Source: JAMOQA01 sp964582785
Lineage (GTDB): Bacteria > Acidobacteriota > Polarisedimenticolia > J045
Direction: 5' to 3'
Assembly: GCA_964582785.1 (NCBI GenBank)
Contig: CAZOTT010000001.1
Coordinates: 1-64,000, forward strand
Length of the DNA stretch: 64,000 nt
Part shown: piece after piece, positions 24,175-32,933 of the stretch
Position numbering within the stretch: the first letter of the stretch is position 1
How the letters are laid out: each line of letters begins with the position of its first letter
Notes under the pieces: model-generated
Told to the model about the DNA's origin: nothing
The model's input: the letters and a program-made list of their open reading frames with translations, nothing else
The model's database searches: none
Position numbers and translations under genes: made by a program

Positions 24175-27100
24175 TCAGAAGAGCTTGAGGACGAGGAACA
24201 TCGCCTCCACGTCCCCCTCCACCGGGTCCAGGTCGCTCCGGAGGGCGTACCCGACGTCGAAGCGCAGGATCGTCTCCCACGGGCCGAGGAAGCTGGCCGC
24301 GACCCCGACGCCGGTGTGGTCCGTCATCCCGGGAGCGATCCGGGGATCGTGCACCCGGGCGTGGTCCAGGACCGCGTCGAAGCGCACGACGTCCGAGATG
24401 TTGAACGAGTACTTCACCTGGGCCAGGAGCCCGTGGTCGTACCGGATGCCCGACCCGCCGAAGCCCCGCAGCCGGTCCCCCGACAGGAACCCGAAGGTGA
24501 ACGACGAGAACCGGTCCAGGTCGTCGCCGGCCTGGTACCTGGCGGACACCTCGATCTTCTGGAAGAGGGGCAGGAACCAGCTCTTCTGGACGCCCGCCCA
24601 CCAGGTCGTCCAGTCCTTCGTCCGCGCCACCTCCTCCCGGGTGGCCACCGCGCCCTCCGGGCCCCAGGGAAGCCAGTCGGACCGGTCGTGCCACGAGGCC
24701 CCGGTCATCAGGCTCCATCCCTTCCGGTCGAAGGCCAGTTCCAGTTCCTCGATCCGCTCCCAGTGGTCCGCCGGCACCACGAAGCGCCGCGTGTCCTCGT
24801 GCCGCTGGTAGACCACCCGGTCCATCTCTCCCATTGCCCGCAGCTTGACGAAGCTTCCCAGGGGAACGCCCAGGTTCACCCGCAGGGCCTGGCGCAGGCG
24901 CTGCAGCCGGTGCGACTCGATTTCCTCGCCCCGGACGTAGTCCTTGTCGGTGGAAGGGTAGCCGACGGCGTTCAGCGTCACGCCGAGGTCGAGCCGTCGG
25001 CCCAGGACACTGGGGTCGGAATAGGTGACGTTGGCGAACGCGCCGGCGAAGAAGACGTTCAGGATCTTCTTCCGGCCGAAGAGATTGATGTTCGTGTAGT
25101 TGACGCCCGCGAGCGGGATCACGCCCTCCGTGCCCTCGTCGTACAGGGCGCCCCCCAGCAGGAACAGCTGGGTCGGGTCACCCTTCTCGTTGACGACCCG
25201 GCGCCCGTCCTTCGTCTTCGAGAGCCACTTGAACCCCTCCGGCGTGTCCCGGAGCATCTGCCGGTCGGAGGCGTACGTGCGCGCCCGCAGGTCGGCGAAC
25301 CCGGGGTCGTTGATCTCCGGGGGCCCGAAGGTGATCTGGCGCAGCACGACGAGGTTCGACCCGTTCACGGTGTAGATCTGCTGGCCGGAGAGCTCCTCGA
25401 GAAGCCAGTAGGTGGTCCCGTCCGGTCCCTCCCAGGGACGGAACAGCTGGGTCTGCTCGTCGCTGATCGCCGGCGGGGTCAGCTCGGTCTGGACCGACGA
25501 CACCTTGACCAGGGCGCCGGTCGCCTGGTCGATCCACGCGCGCCCCCGGTAGAGGGATGCGCCCGGCGACAGCGGCTGGAAGCGGAGCCGCCAGCAGCGG
25601 CGCCCTTCCACCTCCTCCTCGCCCTCGAGCCGGTACCGGTAGCGCCGGTCCAGGTTCAGGTCGAGGGGCAGCGCGACCACCCGGTCCTTCGTCACCAGCG
25701 GGATCTCCGGGATCTTCTTCCACTTCAGTTTCACGCCGTCGAAGAACGTTTCGCGGATCGCCCACTCCCCGCCGGTTTCCGGGTCCCAGAACCAGTCGGC
25801 GTGCATCTCGATCTCGAAGGTCCCGGTGACCTGGGCATACCGCACGCGGAACTTGATCCATCCCTCCCGGTGCACGTTCCGCAGGCGATCGTCCTGGAAC
25901 GAGCGGAACCGCTGGTGGAAGGCGATGATCTCGTCGGGCGTCACCCGGTGGACGCCCGCGACTTCCTCCCGCTCCTCGGCGAGGTCGATTCCCGGCGAGA
26001 CCCGGAGCCGGTTGACGAGCAGCATCCGGGGCCGGCGGGCGAGGGGCGCCTCGACCCGCACGTGGGCATCGTCCAGGGGCACCGCCCGCAGGAAGCGCTC
26101 CGTCCCGGTGAGCGGGTCCACGGCCCGGTAGCCCCGCCGCATCGCCTTCTCGAAGACGAACGCGGCCCGGGCGTCCCCGGGGACCCCGGGACGGCCCGCC
26201 CAGTAGAAGAGGACCTCCCGGAAGCTCCGGTCATCGAAGAAACGGACCCAGCGGACCGGCACCGGGCCCGGCTGGACCTCGATTCCCGCCCCCTTCCGCG
26301 GAGAGAGCCCGAGCCCCGGCCCGAGGACCCGGGCGATCGCCTCGAGGGCCCCCGCGGTGGCGCGGGCCGCCGCCGCGTCCTGTTCCGGCAACCGCAGCAG
26401 GGTGGCGTCCGCGCCCGCGGCCAGCAGGTCGAGGGCCCGGGCCAGGACGTCGTCCGAGGCGGCTTCCCCCCGGGTCTCCGCCCGCGCATCGGCCAGGACC
26501 AGCAGGGCCGCCCCCGGGTCGAGGGTCCGGAGTTCCTCCCGCAGGGCGCTCACGGCCTTCCCCGCGTCCCGGCCCACCGGGAGGACGAGGGTCACCCCGT
26601 CCACGTAGGGGGCCAGGTCCCCCGTGGCCTTCCAGGCGCGGGCCAGCAGGTCCACCTCGGGGCCCTCGTGAACGACCACGTCCACCGCGGCGGCCGGGTC
26701 CTCCCCGTGAATCGTGACCGAGGCGGCCTTGATCTCGTAGGCGGCGAGGCGGGCGTCCCCCGCGGTTCCGGGGGCGGGCAGGAAATCCGCCAGGAGCCAC
26801 GCGGCCACCTCCCCCTTCAGTTCCCGGGCCCCCGCCCGCAGCATCCGCAGCCAGTCCCTCCGCCGGGCCTCGAGGCCGGTGCCCGGAACGGCGGGGGACC
26901 CGTGGACCAGCACCGCCACCCGCGCCCCCCGGGACCGCTGGGCCCGGACACGCTCGACGAGGGGAGCCGGGTCCGGCGTTCCGCCCCGGGGAAACAGGTC
27001 CCGGCACCGGGTCTCGACGACCACCCAGGGGACACCGTCTCCCGGGGCGGCCTCCCCGTGGCCGCGGGCCGCCGGCGTGATCCCGCTGCCGGCCTCGACC

Positions 27101-27249
27101 CAGCCGAGGGCGTGGACCGGAACCGCCGGCTGGACCAGGCCGGTGACCGCCGGGCGGGCGGGGCCGGCCGCGTGGACGGCCCCCGGGAGGAGCAGGGCCG
27201 GGAAAAGGATCGGGAGGACGCGGAGCAGCAGCTGGCGGGTCGCCGTCAT
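24175..27249 (-). CDS. Large outer-membrane protein with TIM-barrel-like N-part and C-terminal beta-barrel
   Basis: A 1024-residue exported protein (signal peptide about 1-28; start supported by GAGGAG). Residues ~35-450 are Ala/Arg/Asp-rich and alternate helix and strand, resembling a divergent glycoside-hydrolase-like TIM barrel, though no catalytic motif is certain. Residues ~450-700 contain a segment with TGTFEIEMHADWFWDPETG and LEGEEEVEGRRCWRLRFQP, reminiscent of LolA-like lipoprotein-sorting folds. From ~700 onward there are amphipathic strands ending in Phe (VLKLF), a typical barrel terminus. I do not recognise a named family; an envelope role is inferred from the barrel. Transcription converges with the tetrahaem cytochrome gene. 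Confidence 0.7.
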   Translation of the reverse strand: MTATRQLLLRVLPILFPALLLPGAVHAAGPARPAVTGLVQPAVPVHALGWVEAGSGITPAARGHGEAAPGDGVPWVVVETRCRDLFPRGGTPDPAPLVERVRAQRSRGARVAVLVHGSPAVPGTGLEARRRDWLRMLRAGARELKGEVAAWLLADFLPAPGTAGDARLAAYEIKAASVTIHGEDPAAAVDVVVHEGPEVDLLARAWKATGDLAPYVDGVTLVLPVGRDAGKAVSALREELRTLDPGAALLVLADARAETRGEAASDDVLARALDLLAAGADATLLRLPEQDAAAARATAGALEAIARVLGPGLGLSPRKGAGIEVQPGPVPVRWVRFFDDRSFREVLFYWAGRPGVPGDARAAFVFEKAMRRGYRAVDPLTGTERFLRAVPLDDAHVRVEAPLARRPRMLLVNRLRVSPGIDLAEEREEVAGVHRVTPDEIIAFHQRFRSFQDDRLRNVHREGWIKFRVRYAQVTGTFEIEMHADWFWDPETGGEWAIRETFFDGVKLKWKKIPEIPLVTKDRVVALPLDLNLDRRYRYRLEGEEEVEGRRCWRLRFQPLSPGASLYRGRAWIDQATGALVKVSSVQTELTPPAISDEQTQLFRPWEGPDGTTYWLLEELSGQQIYTVNGSNLVVLRQITFGPPEINDPGFADLRARTYASDRQMLRDTPEGFKWLSKTKDGRRVVNEKGDPTQLFLLGGALYDEGTEGVIPLAGVNYTNINLFGRKKILNVFFAGAFANVTYSDPSVLGRRLDLGVTLNAVGYPSTDKDYVRGEEIESHRLQRLRQALRVNLGVPLGSFVKLRAMGEMDRVVYQRHEDTRRFVVPADHWERIEELELAFDRKGWSLMTGASWHDRSDWLPWGPEGAVATREEVARTKDWTTWWAGVQKSWFLPLFQKIEVSARYQAGDDLDRFSSFTFGFLSGDRLRGFGGSGIRYDHGLLAQVKYSFNISDVVRFDAVLDHARVHDPRIAPGMTDHTGVGVAASFLGPWETILRFDVGYALRSDLDPVEGDVEAMFLVLKLF

Positions 27250-27399
27250 CGGGTTCTCCTCGCGGTACCTTCCGGGCAGCCGTGGACGGCCACGGCAGAG
27301 GTGGTAGCTTACCGCCTCTTGGATGCGCGCCCGTACCCCGGGGATACGTTTCCGCCCGCCGCTGCGGGTACCATCCTTTCCGAGGAGGAGGTGCGCGCC

Positions 27400-28197
27400 A
27401 TGCCCGGTCGCCCGGTCGTCACGTTCCTCACCGACTTCGGTCTCGCCGACGGCTACGTCGGCGCGATGAAGGGGGCCCTCCTGCGGGCCGCGCCGGACGT
27501 GCTGCCGGTGGACCTCACCCACGACGTTCCCCCCCACGACGTCCTGGCCGGGGCGTTCCTGCTCGCCGGCGCGGCGCGGTGGTTCCCGCCGGGAACGGTT
27601 CACGTGGCGGTGGTGGACCCGGGGGTCGGAACCCCCCGCCGGGGCCTCGCCGCCCGGGCGGGGGACTGGTTCTTCGTCGCCCCGGACAACGGGCTGCTGG
27701 AGCTCGTCCTGCGGGAACAGCCCGCGGCCGAGGTCCGCCGGATCGCCAACCCCGACCTGTGCAACCCGGATCCGCACCCGACCTTCCACGGCCGCGACGT
27801 GTTCGCCCCGGTGGCCGGGGCCCTGGCCCGGGGGGTCTCCCTCGCGGAGATCGGGCCCGCGGTGGACGACCCGGTGCGGCTCCCGCTGCCGGAGGTCCGG
27901 GCGGAGGAGCGGGGGCTGGCGGTCCCGGTCCTGCACGTCGACCGGTTCGGGAACGTCGTCCTCGGGGTCCGCGCGGGGGAGCTGCGGGCCCGGCTGGGGG
28001 ACGGCCCGTGGCGCATCGTCGAGCCGACCCCGGCGGGGCCGGTCTTCCCCGCCCGCACCTACGGGGAGATCCCCCCCGGTTCCCTCGCGCTCCTCGCCGG
28101 GTCGTCGGGCTGGGCGGAACTCGCCCTCGACCGGGCCCCGGCGGCGGACCGGCTCGGGGTCGCTCCCGGTCACAGGGTCCTGATATCGAGGAGGTGA
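27400..28197 (+). CDS. SAM hydroxide adenosyltransferase (SAM hydrolase, DUF62 family)
   Basis: A 265-residue cytosolic enzyme of the chlorinase/fluorinase superfamily. Present are FLTDFGLADGYVG near the N-terminus, VVDPGVGTPRRGLAAR, the adenosine-binding APDNGLLE and the FHGRDVFAPVAG block, with HVDRFGNVV in the C-terminal domain. Members without the halide-binding insertion use water to cleave S-adenosylmethionine to adenosine and methionine. ATG at 27400 has GAGGAGG upstream; an in-frame GTG three codons earlier is less likely. Its last 28 bp overlap the 3' end of the convergent gene 28170-28679. Confidence 0.9.
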   Translation: MPGRPVVTFLTDFGLADGYVGAMKGALLRAAPDVLPVDLTHDVPPHDVLAGAFLLAGAARWFPPGTVHVAVVDPGVGTPRRGLAARAGDWFFVAPDNGLLELVLREQPAAEVRRIANPDLCNPDPHPTFHGRDVFAPVAGALARGVSLAEIGPAVDDPVRLPLPEVRAEERGLAVPVLHVDRFGNVVLGVRAGELRARLGDGPWRIVEPTPAGPVFPARTYGEIPPGSLALLAGSSGWAELALDRAPAADRLGVAPGHRVLISRR

Positions 28198-28679
28198 CGG
28201 CAGGACAGGAGGTACCAGCCCCCCTGCCGCTCGAGGGGGATGAACTTCCGGTCGTCGTTCAGGAGGTCGAGGAGCCGGCGGCGGCTTTCCGGCATCTCGA
28301 TCCAGACCACGCCGTGCCAGTGCCGCTCGTCCGGGGGCAGGGAGGCCAGGGTGAGGACGGTGTCCTCCCGGGCGAGCCCCTCGTGATCGTCGCTGAGCCC
28401 GGTGTCCACCGGCCCGGGCACGCGGATCGCCACGATCCGGCCCTTGTTCAGGAGGTGCCCTCCCTCCGGGGTGTCCAGCGGGAGGAACGGGTCCGGGGAA
28501 GCCAGCAGGTCCACGACCCGCTCCCGCCCCTCGTGCAACCCGGTCCGGGGCAGCACGTAGAAGTTCCCGGCGAGGTTTCTTCCGCCCTCGAGGAGCACCT
28601 CGACGGGTACCGTCTCCTTCGGAATCCGCCAGATCTCCCGGCCGGCGCCGGGCACGTCCCGCGTCGTTCCCTGGGTCAT
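28170..28679 (-). CDS. Conserved-looking hypothetical protein
   Basis: A 169-residue soluble protein with no signal peptide or membrane segment. It is rich in beta-strand-type sequence (VPVEVLLEGGRNLAGNFYV, GRIVAIRVPG, WHGVVWIEM) and its C-terminus reads FIPLERQGGWYLLSCRHL. The general look, a short regulatory-type beta domain, is reminiscent of small DUF6812-like proteins, but I cannot confirm this. It is divergent from the DUF4388 gene (153 bp apart) and overlaps the SAM hydrolase gene tail-to-tail by 28 bp. Confidence 0.65.
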   Translation of the reverse strand: MTQGTTRDVPGAGREIWRIPKETVPVEVLLEGGRNLAGNFYVLPRTGLHEGRERVVDLLASPDPFLPLDTPEGGHLLNKGRIVAIRVPGPVDTGLSDDHEGLAREDTVLTLASLPPDERHWHGVVWIEMPESRRRLLDLLNDDRKFIPLERQGGWYLLSCRHLLDIRTL

Positions 28680-28797
28680 GCCGCGCTCCCGGGGCCCCCG
28701 GGCCCCTCCCGGGGGAAGATAGGTTCGCCGGCACCACGCCGCACCCCGTTCGCTTCCCGCCGGTTTGCTCCCCCCAGCACCGGGACCTATCGTCCCC

Positions 28798-28820
28798 CCG
28801 GGAGGAGCGTGTCCTCCCGG
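28798..28820 (+). other. Hairpin over an alternative start of the DUF4388 gene
   Basis: CCGGGAGGA and TCCTCCCGG form a 9-bp stem with a 5-nt loop directly before the DUF4388 gene. The stem contains a GGGAGGA ribosome-site sequence and an in-frame GTG at 28809 lies in the loop region. It could sequester a longer start; the ATG at 28833 lies 12 nt beyond the stem. Confidence 0.3.
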
Positions 28821-28832
28821 CGGGGACCCAGG

Positions 28833-29969
28833 ATGAGCCTCTCGGGACAGCTCTCCACGATGAACCTGGCCGACCTGCTCCAGTGGGTGGCCGGTTCGGC
28901 GAAGACCGGGCGCCTCGATTTCCGGCGGGGCCCGGTGGTCAAGGAGGTCTACGTCCAGGAGGGGCTGATCGTCGGGGCGGCCTCGAACCAGCCCACCGAG
29001 ATGCTCGGCCACCACCTGGTCGCCCGGGGGAGGCTGACGGAAGAGCAGCTCCGGGCCGCGATCCTGGCCCGGCGGGAGGGGGACGAGTTCCTCGGCCAGG
29101 TCCTGGTCCGCCTCGGGTTCGTCAGCCAGGACGACCTGCTCCGGGCCCTCGCCGAGCGGACCGAGGAGATCATCTACTCCCTCTTCGAGTGGGAGGACGC
29201 GGACTTCCACTTCGAGCCGGGAGCCCGCCCGGGGCCGAAGGTCGTCCTGATCGCCCTCCCCGTGGACCAGGTCCTGCTCCGGGGCGTGCATCGCCACGAC
29301 GAGATGGAACGGATCCGCCAGGTCTTCCCCTCCGGGAGGGTCGTGCTGTCCCGCACCGGCGTCCCCGGCCCCCGGGAAATCGTCGAGCACCCCCTCGCCC
29401 GGCGGATCCTCGAGGCGATCGACGGCCGCCGCACGATCGACGAGCTGGCCTTCCACGTCCACGCCAGCCCCTTTCCCGTGATGAAGTTCCTCTTCGAGGC
29501 GCACCGCCTCGGCCTCGTCGCGATCGAGTCCCTCGAGGGTCCTCCCCTCGCCCTCGTCACCGGCGAGGCGCCCGATGCCGAGCTGGCCGGGCTGACCGGG
29601 CCCGCCCGGCTCGCCGCCGCGCGGGAGCACCTGGAGAAGGGAGACCCGGAAACGACCCTGACCCTCCTCGAGGACGAGGGGGGCGCCGACCCGGAAACCC
29701 GGGACCTCCGCCGCCAGGCGGAGGAGGCGTTCCTGGAGAAGGTCTACGGAGAGGAGTTTCCGCGCGGGGCCGTCCCGCAGCTGGCCCGCCCGCTCCACGA
29801 GCTGACCGGCGAGGCGCTGCGCCCGGAGGAGTTCTTCCTCCTGTCCCGCATCGACGGAAACGTCAGCCTCGGGGACATCATCGAGATCGCCCCCCTCCAG
29901 GAGGTGGAAACCGTGCGGGCCCTCCGCCGCCTGGTGCGCCGGGGGCTCGTCCGGCTTCCTTCGCCGTGA
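28833..29969 (+). CDS. DUF4388 (PatA N-terminal-like) domain protein
   Basis: A 378-residue cytoplasmic protein. The N-terminal ~100 residues (MSLSGQLSTMNLADLLQWV, then TGRLDF and VKEVYVQEGLIVGA) match the DUF4388/PatA-N pattern found in signalling and gliding-related proteins. Next comes a segment like the FrzS/type II secretion GspE-N helical motif (LGHHLVARGRLTEEQLRAAI). The later part (~200-378) is helical, with repeated winged-helix-like stretches (IDGRRTIDELAF, IDGNVSLGDIIEIA). It is probably a regulatory or scaffold protein. No output enzyme domain is present, and partners are unknown. Confidence 0.75.
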   Translation: MSLSGQLSTMNLADLLQWVAGSAKTGRLDFRRGPVVKEVYVQEGLIVGAASNQPTEMLGHHLVARGRLTEEQLRAAILARREGDEFLGQVLVRLGFVSQDDLLRALAERTEEIIYSLFEWEDADFHFEPGARPGPKVVLIALPVDQVLLRGVHRHDEMERIRQVFPSGRVVLSRTGVPGPREIVEHPLARRILEAIDGRRTIDELAFHVHASPFPVMKFLFEAHRLGLVAIESLEGPPLALVTGEAPDAELAGLTGPARLAAAREHLEKGDPETTLTLLEDEGGADPETRDLRRQAEEAFLEKVYGEEFPRGAVPQLARPLHELTGEALRPEEFFLLSRIDGNVSLGDIIEIAPLQEVETVRALRRLVRRGLVRLPSP

Positions 29970-30042
29970 TCCATCCGCGCCCGGCAGCGGGCAAGGGGGA
30001 CTCACCGGATACAATAAAGCATTTATCTTCACAGGTTATGCG

Positions 30043-30072
30043 TTGACACTCGATCTGACGTCCCCGTAAGAT
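30043..30072 (+). promoter_or_regulatory. Strong candidate sigma-70 promoter for the 19-haem cytochrome gene
   Basis: A perfect TTGACA (30043-30048) is followed after 18 nt by TAAGAT (30067-30072). An AT-rich stretch at 30011-30040 lies just upstream, unusual in this GC-rich window and like an UP element. The ATG is about 50 nt downstream. Confidence 0.62.
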
Positions 30073-30125
30073 CCCGCCACGATGCCGCCCCGGTACGCGG
30101 CCGGGGCTCCGTCGGGAGAACGCCC

Positions 30126-32924
30126 ATGGGAGCGCCACGCACGTCTCGCCTGCCGGCCATCCTCCTCCTCGTTCTCGGTTCCCTGGTGGCCTTTCCACCG
30201 GCCGCCCGGGGCCAGGACGCCGACGAATGCCTTTCCTGCCACGAGGACCCGGACCTGACCGGCGAACGGGACGGGAAGGAGATCCCGGTCCACGTGGACC
30301 CGGATGCCTTCCGGGAGTCCGTCCACGGGGACCTCGCCTGCGTGGCGTGCCACCGGGACCTCGAGGGAACGGACTACCCGCACCGGGAGTCCACCGCTCC
30401 CGTCGACTGCGGCCCGTGCCACGACGAGCAGGCGGAGGAGTACCGGCAGACGATCCACGGGATCCGGGCGGCGAAGGGAGACCGGCTGGCGCCCACCTGC
30501 GCCACCTGCCACGGCAGGCACGACATCCTTCCCGCGAGCAACCCCCGCTCCCGCACCGCGATCATGAACATCCCCCTCCTGTGCGGGGAGTGTCACCACG
30601 AGGGCAGTCCCGTCTCCCGCACCCACGACATTCCCGAGGAACGGATCCTGGAGAACTACTCCCAGTCGATCCACGGCGAGGGGCTCTTCCGCAAGGGCCT
30701 CACGGTGACGGCGGTCTGCACCTCCTGCCATACCTCCCACCGGATCCTGCCCCACACGGACCCCCGGTCCTCCATCCATCCGCACAACGTGGCGCGGACC
30801 TGCACGAAGTGCCACGCCCGGATCGAGGACGTCCACAAGAAGGTGATCGAGGGGCGGCTGTGGGAAGAGGCCCCGCACAAGATTCCCGCCTGCACGGACT
30901 GCCACTCTCCCCACAGGATCCGCAAGCCGAGTCCCGTCCAGGGCGCCGCCAACCGGGACTGCTTCCGCTGCCACTCGAACCGCGACCTGTACATGGTCCG
31001 GAACGGGGAGCGGATCTCCCTGTACGTGGACGAGGCCGCCTGGAACGCCTCCCGCCACTCGGGGGTGGCCTGCGCCCAGTGCCACACCGAGGTGAACTCG
31101 GCGGCGAAGCGGCCCTGCTCGACGATCCGCTCACCGGTGGACTGCTCGATCTGCCATGCCGAGGTGGTCCGCCAGTACGAGGAAAGCGCCCACGGCCGGC
31201 TCGCGGCGAGCGGCGATCCCGATGCGCCCCGGTGCCTGACCTGCCACGATCCCCACGCGACGGAGGGACAGCACGTCCCCACTTCCAATACCTACCCGCG
31301 GAACGTCCCGGACCTCTGCGGCAGGTGCCACGCCCGGGGCGGGGTCGCCGACCGTCGCCTCCGCACCCCGATCGACATCGTGGCCAGCTACCGGCAGTCG
31401 ATCCACGGCAAGGGCCTGCTGGAAAGCGGCCTCGTCGTCACGGCGACCTGTACCGACTGCCACACGGCGCACCACGTTCTCCCCCCGGACGACCCGGACT
31501 CCTCGGTGAACCCGTCCCTGGTGGCGGACACCTGCGGCAACTGCCACCGGGGGATCGAGGAGGCCTTCCGCCGCTCGGTCCACTGGCCCGGCAACACCCG
31601 GACCGACCGCCGGCTTCCCACCTGCGAGGACTGCCACACCTCCCACCAGATCGCCCGGACCGACAGGCCCGGTTTCCGCACCTGGATGATGGAGCAGTGC
31701 GGCAACTGCCACCACGACGAGGCCGACACCTTCTTCGAAACGCCCCACGGCAAGGCGTCCCAGCTCGGCGACGAGCGGGTGGCCAAGTGCTTCGACTGCC
31801 ACGGCACCCACGACATCCTGCCGGTGGACGATCCCCGCTCCACCCTCAGCCCGACCCACGTCGTCCAGACCTGCCGCAAGTGCCACGAGGGAGCCCACCT
31901 ACGGTTCGCCGGCTACCTGAGCCACGCCACCCACCACGACCCGAAGAAGTATCCCTGGCTGTTCTGGACCTTCTGGGGCATGACCTCGCTGCTGGTCGGG
32001 ACCCTGGTGTTCTTCTCTCTCCACACGGTCCTGTGGCTGTGGCGTCTCTGGCGGACCCGGGAGCAGTGGCGCCCGCTGAAGGCCCGGGCGGCCCGGGCGA
32101 CGAAGTTCTACCGCCGGTTCGACGCCCGCCAGCGGGCGATGCACCTGGTGATGATGCTCAGCTTCTTCACCCTGGCCGTCACCGGGATGACGCTGAAGTT
32201 CTCCTACATGACCTGGGCCCAGGTCCTCTCGCGGCTGCTCGGCGGCTTCGAGGTGACCTCGGTGCTGCACCGGATCGCGGCGGTCGTCCTGATCTCGGAC
32301 TTCCTCTACCACCTCCACGACCTGAACCGCCGGCGGCGGGAGGAGGGCAGGAGCTGGCTCCAGCTCGTCTTCGGACCGGGCTCGATGATGTTCACCGTGA
32401 AGGATATCCGGGACTTCATCGGCACGGTGAAATGGTTCCTGGGAGCGGGCCCGCGACCGCGGTACGGCCGGTTCACCTACTGGGAGAAGTTCGACTACTT
32501 CGCCGTGTTCTGGGGCGTGTTCGTCATCGGCTCCACCGGGCTGATCCTCTGGTTCCCGGAGTTCTTCACCCGCTTCCTGCCCGGGTGGGCGGTGAACGTG
32601 GCGACGATCATCCACTCCGACGAGGCCCTGCTGGCGGTCGGGTTCATCTTCACCATCCACTTCTTCAACACGCATTTCCGGCCGGACAAGTTCCCGATGG
32701 ACCCCGTCATCTTCACCGGGCGCGTCCCCCTCGAGGAGCTGCGGCACGACAAGCCGGAGGAGTACGAGGAGGCGAAGGCCCGCGGCACGCTGGAAGAACG
32801 CCTCGTCGACCCGATCCCGGCGCCGGTGGAGCGGGCGTTCCGCGTCTTCGGCTTCACGATGCTCGGCATCGGCCTCGTCCTGATCGCGTTCATCGTCTAC
32901 ACGATGCTGTTCGGCTACCGCTGA
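30126..32924 (+). CDS. Nineteen-haem cytochrome c fused to a membrane cytochrome b domain
   Basis: A 932-residue protein with a signal peptide (about 1-29) and 19 canonical CXXCH motifs within residues ~34-600. A six-helix membrane part (about 610-930) carries His residues in helices (SLHTVLWLW, RAMHLVMMLSF, VLHRIAAVVL, YHLHDL, IIHSDEALL, TIHFFNTHF), like cytochrome b561 or NrfD-independent quinol oxidising subunits. Two 51-residue stretches (30663-30815 and 31395-31547) align without gaps with 31 identities, so the haem part grew by internal duplication. It is a larger relative of the 20544-22601 protein. Likely role: quinol oxidation feeding a long periplasmic haem wire. Ribosome site GGGAGAA. 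Confidence 0.9.
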   Translation: MGAPRTSRLPAILLLVLGSLVAFPPAARGQDADECLSCHEDPDLTGERDGKEIPVHVDPDAFRESVHGDLACVACHRDLEGTDYPHRESTAPVDCGPCHDEQAEEYRQTIHGIRAAKGDRLAPTCATCHGRHDILPASNPRSRTAIMNIPLLCGECHHEGSPVSRTHDIPEERILENYSQSIHGEGLFRKGLTVTAVCTSCHTSHRILPHTDPRSSIHPHNVARTCTKCHARIEDVHKKVIEGRLWEEAPHKIPACTDCHSPHRIRKPSPVQGAANRDCFRCHSNRDLYMVRNGERISLYVDEAAWNASRHSGVACAQCHTEVNSAAKRPCSTIRSPVDCSICHAEVVRQYEESAHGRLAASGDPDAPRCLTCHDPHATEGQHVPTSNTYPRNVPDLCGRCHARGGVADRRLRTPIDIVASYRQSIHGKGLLESGLVVTATCTDCHTAHHVLPPDDPDSSVNPSLVADTCGNCHRGIEEAFRRSVHWPGNTRTDRRLPTCEDCHTSHQIARTDRPGFRTWMMEQCGNCHHDEADTFFETPHGKASQLGDERVAKCFDCHGTHDILPVDDPRSTLSPTHVVQTCRKCHEGAHLRFAGYLSHATHHDPKKYPWLFWTFWGMTSLLVGTLVFFSLHTVLWLWRLWRTREQWRPLKARAARATKFYRRFDARQRAMHLVMMLSFFTLAVTGMTLKFSYMTWAQVLSRLLGGFEVTSVLHRIAAVVLISDFLYHLHDLNRRRREEGRSWLQLVFGPGSMMFTVKDIRDFIGTVKWFLGAGPRPRYGRFTYWEKFDYFAVFWGVFVIGSTGLILWFPEFFTRFLPGWAVNVATIIHSDEALLAVGFIFTIHFFNTHFRPDKFPMDPVIFTGRVPLEELRHDKPEEYEEAKARGTLEERLVDPIPAPVERAFRVFGFTMLGIGLVLIAFIVYTMLFGYR

Positions 32925-32933
32925 GGCGGCGGG

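Noticed and set aside
22765..27399. Upstream in-frame extension of the SAM hydrolase frame
   Set aside because: It runs out of frame through the cytochrome genes and antisense to another gene. The hydrolase begins at 27400 with a proper ribosome site.
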